A stretch of 19,997 nt of DNA from Leucobacter_A sp035514995. GTDB taxonomy: Bacteria; Actinomycetota; Actinomycetes; Actinomycetales; Microbacteriaceae. The stretch lies in NCBI GenBank assembly GCA_035514995.1, contig DATJCC010000064.1, forward strand, positions 1 to 19,997, given 5' to 3'. This document shows, piece after piece, positions 14,976 through 19,997 of the stretch (positions are counted from its first letter, which is position 1; every line of letters starts with the position of its first letter). The position numbers and the translations under genes are program-made. The notes beneath the pieces were generated by a model, which saw only the letters and a program-made list of their open reading frames with translations, made no database searches and had not been told where the DNA came from.

Positions 14976-16683
14976 AAATAAACTCCCAAAGACATCTAAA
15001 ATTGCGAAAGCGCTAAAAATGCTTGCAATTTTGGGAATGGCCGGAAGCCTCATCGCATGCCAGGCAATTCCAACGGAGGGTGGTGTGCACGAAGGGCTCG
15101 ATGACTTCGTGCAAGCACAACAGCAAGTGGTTTACCGGCCAGATATGCCGGTGCCTGACGCTAGCCAAGAAGACATAGTGAGAGGTTTTTTGCAGGCAGC
15201 ATCGTCATCAGCAGACGACTATCAGATAGCGCGACAGTTTTTAACGGCTCCCTACCAAAACGTGTGGAGACCATACACTTCAGTGCTAATAGATGAAGGG
15301 TCCAGAAAGTTTACGCAGAGCACTCCAACCCAAACAAAATTTACACTCAATGTGCTTGCAACGGTCGACGAAACCGGAGCGATGAACCAGATGGAACCTG
15401 GCAAACAAACTGAGGTGCATTTTGAACTGCGTAGGGAAAACGGGCAGTGGCGCATCAGTGCGGCACCCAACGGCGTGATTTTAGACAGAACGACATTTAG
15501 AGACGTTTGGTCTCAACAACAACTGTATTTTTGGGGCGTCGATGAAACTCTTGTTCCTGACCCCCGTTGGTTTCTAAACCGAGGTGTGGTGACCACCCAA
15601 ATAGTTGAAGAGCTGATTGCTGGGCCACAAGTTTCTCTGGCAGGATCGTTATTAAACGCTTTTCCGAACGGCACATCGCTCACATCAGACATAGTGCTTG
15701 TTGAAGCGGGAGTCGCACAAATAGACGTCACAAGTGAACTCTTGAATGCTTCTGCGCGCGAATTAGAAGCAGTCGCGATGCAAATGGCAACGACGCTAAA
15801 CTCAGTTCCTGGGGTGAGCGCATATAGCGTTAGTGTGAACAAAGCCGAAGTGCTTTCGGGGGTTGTCTCCCCCGACCCTGGCAACAGGCCGTCTAACCCG
15901 ACAGACGCCACCCAGTGGCCGGCGATAGTGCAAGATGGAGAATTTGGGTTTTTAGCTCCCACAGGATTTATAACCGACACCGACCTCAACACAAATCTTG
16001 CCGAAATCGTGAGCAAAAAAATTGTTGTGGGCAGCGGCAGTCGAGAAGTTATAGCTCAAAGCAAAGAAGGCATTTTCTTTGTTGATTCTGAGTCCGTTTT
16101 GAGCATCGACGCGCGAGCTGACTTGTTGGAGCCATCGCTTGACCGCTTCGGATATGTGTGGTCTGCGACCAAAGCACAACCTAATTTAATAACCATAACT
16201 TTACCTGGCGAATCACAGGTTGAACTCGAAATCCCCTGGCTTGAGGGCGTGAAAGTTGAAGCTTTCAAAGTTTCACCAGACGCCACCAAAATCGCGTTTT
16301 TGATCGCAGATAATGACTCTACAAGCGTCATAGTTACCGGTATAGTGCGCACCGAAAATGGCACACCAAACTACGTTGTCGAGGCTGGAGATAAACGGGT
16401 GATGTGGGTGAAGGGAGATCCTATCGATATGGATTGGATCGACACTCAAAGAATTGCAGTTTTAGAGCACGGCCTGCAGGGAAGCTACCGTTTAGCATTG
16501 GGTGGTCTCGGGATGATTCCAGAAGACAGACCTGCTGTTCAAAACGCGGTGAGCATGCATGGCGCAACAAGGATCAGTCAGATGCTACTGCTAGACAACA
16601 ACGGTGACTTATGGGCGCCTCAAGGAAGCTCAGGCTGGCAGCGACAAACATCTGACGTAGCTTTACTGTCTAAACGAGGTTAA
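14962..16683 (+). CDS. lpqB: Lipoprotein LpqB with GerMN domain
   Basis: A 573-residue exported lipoprotein that modulates MtrB in known systems. The N-terminus is basic (MKKAKNKLPKTSK), followed by a hydrophobic core and a lipobox GSLIAC, making Cys33 the lipidated residue. A GerMN-like domain covers about residues 205-295 (VVTTQIVEELIAGP to SAYSVSVN), and the C-terminal half (about 330-570) is repetitive beta sequence, consistent with the LpqB beta-propeller (AEVLSGVV, LEIPWLEGVKVEAFKVSPDATKIAFL). It overlaps mtrB by 14 bases and has only a weak ribosome binding site, so it depends on translation from mtrB. A strong hairpin terminator follows. Its stop codon region is duplicated (see the 18-bp repeat). 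Confidence 0.94.
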   Translation: MKKAKNKLPKTSKIAKALKMLAILGMAGSLIACQAIPTEGGVHEGLDDFVQAQQQVVYRPDMPVPDASQEDIVRGFLQAASSSADDYQIARQFLTAPYQNVWRPYTSVLIDEGSRKFTQSTPTQTKFTLNVLATVDETGAMNQMEPGKQTEVHFELRRENGQWRISAAPNGVILDRTTFRDVWSQQQLYFWGVDETLVPDPRWFLNRGVVTTQIVEELIAGPQVSLAGSLLNAFPNGTSLTSDIVLVEAGVAQIDVTSELLNASARELEAVAMQMATTLNSVPGVSAYSVSVNKAEVLSGVVSPDPGNRPSNPTDATQWPAIVQDGEFGFLAPTGFITDTDLNTNLAEIVSKKIVVGSGSREVIAQSKEGIFFVDSESVLSIDARADLLEPSLDRFGYVWSATKAQPNLITITLPGESQVELEIPWLEGVKVEAFKVSPDATKIAFLIADNDSTSVIVTGIVRTENGTPNYVVEAGDKRVMWVKGDPIDMDWIDTQRIAVLEHGLQGSYRLALGGLGMIPEDRPAVQNAVSMHGATRISQMLLLDNNGDLWAPQGSSGWQRQTSDVALLSKRG

Positions 16684-16706
16684 CCAGCTAAACGAGGCTA
16701 ACAATC
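16671..16706 (+). repeat. 18-bp direct repeat across the lpqB stop codon
   Basis: TAAACGAGGTTAACCAGC (16671-16688) is followed directly by TAAACGAGGCTAACAATC (16689-16706); 14 of 18 bases agree. Each copy contains AAACGAGG-(T/C)-TAA in the lpqB frame, so the second copy carries a back-up in-frame stop. It looks like a small tandem duplication. Confidence 0.6.
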
Positions 16707-16718
16707 TAAAGATTATTA

Positions 16719-16764
16719 GTTAGCGAAAAAAGTTTATTGTTTTTCGCTAACAGGTTTTCTTTTA
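16719..16764 (+). terminator. Strong hairpin terminator between lpqB and comF
   Basis: A perfect 12-bp stem, GTTAGCGAAAAA (16719-16730) with TTTTTCGCTAAC (16740-16751), and a 9-base loop, followed by AGGTTTTCTTTT. The A/T half of the stem would let it work on the opposite strand as well, though no minus-strand gene is near. It should end the mtrAB-lpqB transcript. Confidence 0.88.
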
Positions 16765-16814
16765 AAGCGTTGATGTTAATTTTGTGGTGAAGTTTATTCA
16801 CACCCGCTTCAGGT

Positions 16815-17606
16815 TTGAGCCAGAAGAGCGAAACTATAAAAATGTCGGTTAAAACGCAACAGTTTTTGTTTAATGTCTGGCTTGATTTGCTAGCGATTCT
16901 TTGGCCCACTTCGTGTCTCGGCTGTGGGCTACAAGACAGAGATCTCTGCCAAGCGTGCAGTCAAACCCTTGTTGAATCTAGAAATCTGATCAAGGTTAAA
17001 CCCAAAACTGCGGTTAAAGTTAATTCCTCCACAACAAGTGCAATCGATTCGCAACAGGTATGGATCTCTGCGGGTGTTTACGAGTCTATTCTTCAAAAAG
17101 CGATAGTCGCTTTAAAACATCAAGGAAGATTGCACGTAGCTAAAGTGTTGGGAGCTGTGCTCGCACCTGCCTTAACGGAAGCTTTTAAAGATCTTGGTGT
17201 GCAGCAACCGGTTTGCTTGGTTTTAATCCCATCACGCAGGTCAAAAGAACGCGAGCGGGGGTTTTCGCATCTTGAAATGGTCACAAAAAATGCTTTAAAA
17301 CTAATTTCTGTGCATGCGCCTATAAAAAAGCGAGTGCTGATCACGACACGTGGTCGCACGGGTCAGGTGGGTTTAGACGAGCAAGAAAGAATGGTTAATG
17401 CCGCGAGAATAAAAATCAAACCAGGGTTTAAAAAAACTATTTCAAACAAAAATATTTTACTCATAGATGATGTTATTACCACTGGTGCAACTCTTAATGC
17501 AGCTAGCGAGCTCTTAGAACGCCATGGAGCTAGAGTTCTAGGAGCGGTGACTTTGAGCATAGCCCAAAAGCGTTCACAAAAAGCTCTTGAGCAACATGGT
17601 CGATGA
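16815..17606 (+). CDS. comF: ComF-family phosphoribosyltransferase-like protein
   Basis: A ComF/GntX-family protein, in naturally competent bacteria a cytoplasmic factor for handling incoming single-stranded DNA; in actinobacteria it usually lies between lpqB and hpf as here. The 263-residue product has an N-terminal four-cysteine zinc finger (Cys34, Cys37, Cys45, Cys48) and a type I phosphoribosyltransferase domain with the PRPP-binding motif LLIDDVITTGAT at about 215-226, plus PSRRSKERERGFSHLE upstream (about 142-157). The open frame begins at TTG 16815; ATG 16842 (SVKTQQFLF) is equally possible, and neither has a strong ribosome binding site. The true start is undecided, but both place the zinc finger in the first 50 residues. 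Other competence genes are not visible in the window. Confidence 0.92.
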   Translation: MSQKSETIKMSVKTQQFLFNVWLDLLAILWPTSCLGCGLQDRDLCQACSQTLVESRNLIKVKPKTAVKVNSSTTSAIDSQQVWISAGVYESILQKAIVALKHQGRLHVAKVLGAVLAPALTEAFKDLGVQQPVCLVLIPSRRSKERERGFSHLEMVTKNALKLISVHAPIKKRVLITTRGRTGQVGLDEQERMVNAARIKIKPGFKKTISNKNILLIDDVITTGATLNAASELLERHGARVLGAVTLSIAQKRSQKALEQHGR

Positions 17607-17629
17607 GTTTGGTTAACTGTAAAAAGCAG

Positions 17630-17694
17630 AGTAACTTTGAAGTAGGCGAGGGCGATGAAGCCCCGGCTTACGAGGCAACCCCGCCTGTGTTACT
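17630..17694 (+). ncRNA. Structured hpf leader, candidate cis-regulatory RNA
   Basis: Three nested helices can form: AGTAAC (17630-17635) with GTTACT (17689-17694); GGCG plus GGG (17645-17648, 17650-17652) with CCC plus CGCC (17679-17681, 17682-17685), one bulged A; and AAGC (17658-17661) with GCTT (17666-17669) closing a CCCG tetraloop. The structure ends four bases before the AGGAGG Shine-Dalgarno sequence of hpf. No U-tract follows the stem, so it is not a simple terminator. I do not match it to a known riboswitch class. Confidence 0.4.
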
Positions 17695-17697
17695 ATC

Positions 17698-17703
17698 AGG
17701 AGG
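17698..17703 (+). promoter_or_regulatory. Full-consensus Shine-Dalgarno sequence of hpf
   Basis: AGGAGG lies five bases before ATG 17709 and fixes the hpf start there. The frame stays open upstream to an ATG at 17655, but that would translate the GC-rich leader hairpin and has no ribosome binding site. Confidence 0.85.
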
Positions 17704-17708
17704 TCAGC

Positions 17709-18341
17709 ATGGATGTTAAGATTCAAGGACTCAATGTCGATATCACCGATCGATTTGAAAACTATGTCGAATCAAAAACCGACAAGGTGGCAGGGCTCTT
17801 ACCTAAGGCGCAAAGCCTAGAGGTGAAAGTTTCACGCGTAAGCGACAGGAGCCCACAAAACGGCGATCGAATAGAGATAACTCTCATCGGTCCAGGGCCT
17901 GTAATTCGCGCAGAGTCTGATGGAAACGACAAATACACAGCATTTGATATCGCTTACGGCAGACTCCTAGAACGGATCCGTCGTGACAAAGATCGTAGAA
18001 GAAATCGTCGTGGGCGCGGGCGCGTCTCACTAGGCGATGCCGTGGCAAATGATTTCAGTGGGGTTGATGTGACGCCTGCTCCACTCGAAGTGATTGAAGC
18101 GGTCTCAAACGGACACACCCCAACCACCGAAGACGCTGCTGAAGAGTCATACAGCCCGGTCGTGATTCGCTCGAAAGAGTTCCCAGCAACTCGTTTAACC
18201 GTAGACGAAGCAGTTGATCAGATGGAACTAGTAGGTCACGACTTTTTTCTTTTCGTTGAAAAAGAAAGTGGTAAATCAAGCGTTGTTTATAGACGTAAGG
18301 GTTGGAACTATGGGGTCATCAGCCTTGTAGATGCAACATAA
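17709..18341 (+). CDS. hpf: Long-form ribosome hibernation promoting factor
   Basis: Binds the 30S subunit and dimerises ribosomes (100S) during stress or starvation, stopping translation. The 210-residue product has the N-terminal S30AE/HPF domain (about 1-100: MDVKIQGLNVDITDRFENYVESK with VSRVSDRSPQNGDRIEI), a basic linker (RRDKDRRRNRRGRGR), and the C-terminal dimerisation domain (about 150-210: SYSPVVIRSKEFPATRLTVDEAVDQMELVGHDFFLF). Two-domain length is that of the long HPF of Gram-positive bacteria rather than the short enterobacterial form. Start ATG 17709 is set by a consensus Shine-Dalgarno sequence. The 102-base gap to comF contains a foldable leader. A terminator follows, separating it from secA. 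Confidence 0.94.
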   Translation: MDVKIQGLNVDITDRFENYVESKTDKVAGLLPKAQSLEVKVSRVSDRSPQNGDRIEITLIGPGPVIRAESDGNDKYTAFDIAYGRLLERIRRDKDRRRNRRGRGRVSLGDAVANDFSGVDVTPAPLEVIEAVSNGHTPTTEDAAEESYSPVVIRSKEFPATRLTVDEAVDQMELVGHDFFLFVEKESGKSSVVYRRKGWNYGVISLVDAT

Positions 18342-18350
18342 ACCTCATTA

Positions 18351-18395
18351 AATGCCGGGCTCTGGACTATCCACGCCCGGCATTATTGTTTCTTC
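18351..18395 (+). terminator. Rho-independent terminator after hpf
   Basis: A perfect 10-bp stem, AATGCCGGGC (18351-18360) with GCCCGGCATT (18375-18384), 14-base loop, then ATTGTTTCTTC. The GC-rich core and T-rich tail are typical of intrinsic terminators. Confidence 0.9.
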
Positions 18396-18500
18396 ATGTC
18401 ATTTTCAGCCGTATTTTGCGTCTAGGTTGCTAAGATTTGAAGTTGTTACCATTACGAGACAATTTAGACCTGCGGGTCAGCAATGCACAGGAGATTATAC
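18396..18500 (+). promoter_or_regulatory. secA 5' region with ribosome binding site
   Basis: This 105-base gap should hold the secA promoter because hpf is terminated before it, but no -35/-10 pair with good spacing stands out (TTGAAG at 18437-18442 is the best -35-like site, with AATTTA at 18461-18466). A small GACC-TGCG-GGTC hairpin lies at 18467-18478. AGGAG at 18489-18493, seven bases before the GTG, is the ribosome binding site. Confidence 0.45.
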
Positions 18501-19997
18501 GTGGCCAATGTTCTCGAGAAGGTTCTTCGTTTCGGTGAAGGGCGCACGCTAAGAAAATTAGAACGTACGACGAAAACTGTTGCCAGTTTAGAGGAAGCCT
18601 TTTCTGAGTTAACCGATGAAGAGTTGCGTGGCGAAACAGAAGAGTTGCGCGCACGCCTCACAGCAGGTGAAACACTAGATGATCTTCTGCCAGAAGCTTT
18701 TGCTGCGGTGCGCGAAGCCGCGAAACGCACAATAGGCTTGAGACCTTTTGACGTGCAGGTTATGGGTGGAATCAACCTACACCTAGGCAATATATCAGAA
18801 ATGAAAACGGGTGAAGGTAAAACACTCGTCGCAACCCTCCCAGCATATTTAAACGCCCTTACCGGCCGTGGTGTGCACATTATTACCGTAAACGACTACC
18901 TGGCCCAGTATCAGAGTGATCTCATGGGGCGCGTATTCAGGGCTCTTGGGATGACCACCGGATGCATCGTGTCTGGGCAAACCCCAGAAGTGCGTCGTGA
19001 GCAGTACAACGCAGACATCACCTATGGAACCAATAATGAGTTTGGCTTCGACTATCTACGCGACAACATGGCCGGCAGTGTTGCTGAACGAGTGCAGCGC
19101 GACCATTTCTTTGTGATCATTGACGAGGTTGACTCGATTTTAATTGATGAAGCCCGAACCCCTCTCATTATTTCAGGTCCTGCCTCTGGCGAAGCTAACC
19201 GTTGGTTTACAGAGTTCGCAAAAATAGCGCGCACACTCGAAGCGGGTGTTGACTACGAGGTAGACGAGAAAAAACGCACAATAGGTGTGCTTGAACCTGG
19301 GATCGAAAAAGTTGAAGATCATCTAGGGATTAACAACCTCTACGAATCCGTAAATACGCCCCTGATCTCGTTTTTGAACAACTCGATTAAAGCAAAAGCT
19401 CTTTTTACTCGCGATAAAGACTATGTGGTGCTCGACGGAGAAGTGTCGATAGTCGACGAGCACACTGGGCGCATCCTCGCCGGAAGACGCTATAACGAAG
19501 GAATGCACCAGGCTATTGAAGCAAAAGAGGGTGTGCAGGTTAAAGCAGAAAACCAGATGCTTGCGACAGTGACCTTGCAGAACTATTTTAGGCTTTACGA
19601 AAAAATTTCAGGCATGACAGGTACAGCAGAAACTGAAGCCTCCGAGTTTATGAGCACATACAACCTCGGTGTTGTGGCCATTCCCACCAACAAACCAATG
19701 CGACGGATCGACCAGTCCGACCTCGTTTACAAAAACGAAGAAGCAAAATTTAGGCAGGTTGTTGAAGACGTTGCCGAGCGATATAAAAATAAGCAGCCGG
19801 TGCTCATTGGTACTACAAGCGTTGAAAAAAGCGAATATTTGTCGCGTCTGCTAGCAAAAGCTGGTGTGCGTCACGAAGTGCTCAACGCTAAGAACCACGC
19901 GCGTGAGGCAGCTATTATTGCTCAGGCCGGACGGTTGGGTGCTGTAACAGTTGCTACCAATATGGCCGGTCGCGGTACAGACATTATGTTGGGTGGT
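18501..19997 (+). CDS. secA: Preprotein translocase ATPase SecA, 3' end outside the window
   Basis: Motor ATPase that pushes unfolded preproteins through SecYEG. The visible 499 residues cover the N-terminus to the second nucleotide-binding domain with no stop. Walker A is GEGKT with Lys107 (MKTGEGKT at 101-108); the DEAD-type motif is DEVD at 208-211, where Val replaces the usual Ala as in other actinobacterial SecA1 proteins; SILIDEARTPLIISG follows. The start of the second helicase domain shows VLIGTTSVEKSE and NMAGRGTDIMLGG at the window edge. Start GTG 18501 is supported by AGGAG seven bases upstream and gives the standard MANVLEKVLRFGEG N-terminus. The position after hpf is conserved in actinobacteria. 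The frame shows no defect in the part seen. Confidence 0.97.
   Translation, partial: MANVLEKVLRFGEGRTLRKLERTTKTVASLEEAFSELTDEELRGETEELRARLTAGETLDDLLPEAFAAVREAAKRTIGLRPFDVQVMGGINLHLGNISEMKTGEGKTLVATLPAYLNALTGRGVHIITVNDYLAQYQSDLMGRVFRALGMTTGCIVSGQTPEVRREQYNADITYGTNNEFGFDYLRDNMAGSVAERVQRDHFFVIIDEVDSILIDEARTPLIISGPASGEANRWFTEFAKIARTLEAGVDYEVDEKKRTIGVLEPGIEKVEDHLGINNLYESVNTPLISFLNNSIKAKALFTRDKDYVVLDGEVSIVDEHTGRILAGRRYNEGMHQAIEAKEGVQVKAENQMLATVTLQNYFRLYEKISGMTGTAETEASEFMSTYNLGVVAIPTNKPMRRIDQSDLVYKNEEAKFRQVVEDVAERYKNKQPVLIGTTSVEKSEYLSRLLAKAGVRHEVLNAKNHAREAAIIAQAGRLGAVTVATNMAGRGTDIMLGG

Noticed and set aside
17655..17708. Longer hpf starting at ATG 17655
   Set aside because: It would add 18 residues (MKPRLTRQPRLCYYQEVS) not seen in the family and lacks a ribosome binding site, while ATG 17709 has AGGAGG five bases upstream.

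Overview
The window comes from an actinobacterium whose base composition looks (by eye) well below that of typical high-GC actinobacteria. The evidence is a WhiB iron-sulfur regulator, the MtrA-MtrB-LpqB signalling module followed by comF, hpf and secA in the usual actinobacterial order, many GTG/TTG starts, and several start codons that lie 6-7 bases after a TANNNT -10 box (leaderless mRNA). Together these point to a small-genome Microbacteriaceae-like lineage (freshwater Luna/Rhodoluna-type or a relative). The lineage is an inference.

Left part (1-3371, minus strand): a cell-surface polysaccharide locus. A leaderless gene for a polytopic Wzy/WaaL-type polymerase or ligase is followed, almost without a gap, by a fusion protein (N-terminal beta-rich region, LicD-type nucleotidyltransferase-fold domain, SAM methyltransferase, C-terminal coiled coil). 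An unidentified gene starts just after its stop and runs off the window; its N-terminus is built from two 15-bp tandem-repeat tracts. Divergent from this block is manA (3446-4783), which supplies mannose-6-phosphate/fructose-6-phosphate for the same type of chemistry.

Middle (4852-10452): a whiB gene whose promoter carries a perfect 18-bp palindrome over the spacer and -10 box, then a very large GT2 glycosyltransferase/membrane protein with two further tandem-repeat tracts near its C-terminus, an overlapping DUF5719-like exported protein, and a small protein resembling the actinobacterial 'metallopeptidase family' protein usually found near whiB. 

Peroxide module (10452-12558): a Fur-family regulator with PerR/CatR-like metal-site features, transcribed from a leaderless promoter overlapped by a perfect 19-bp palindrome, and a complete monofunctional haem catalase followed by a hairpin terminator.

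Right part (12601-19997): mtrA-mtrB-lpqB as an overlapping operon (envelope and division signalling), a strong terminator, comF, a structured leader followed by hpf (ribosome hibernation), a terminator, and the first 499 codons of secA, which is open at the window edge. No tRNA, rRNA, CRISPR array, insertion sequence or phage gene is visible. There is no gene-free stretch longer than about 160 bases.
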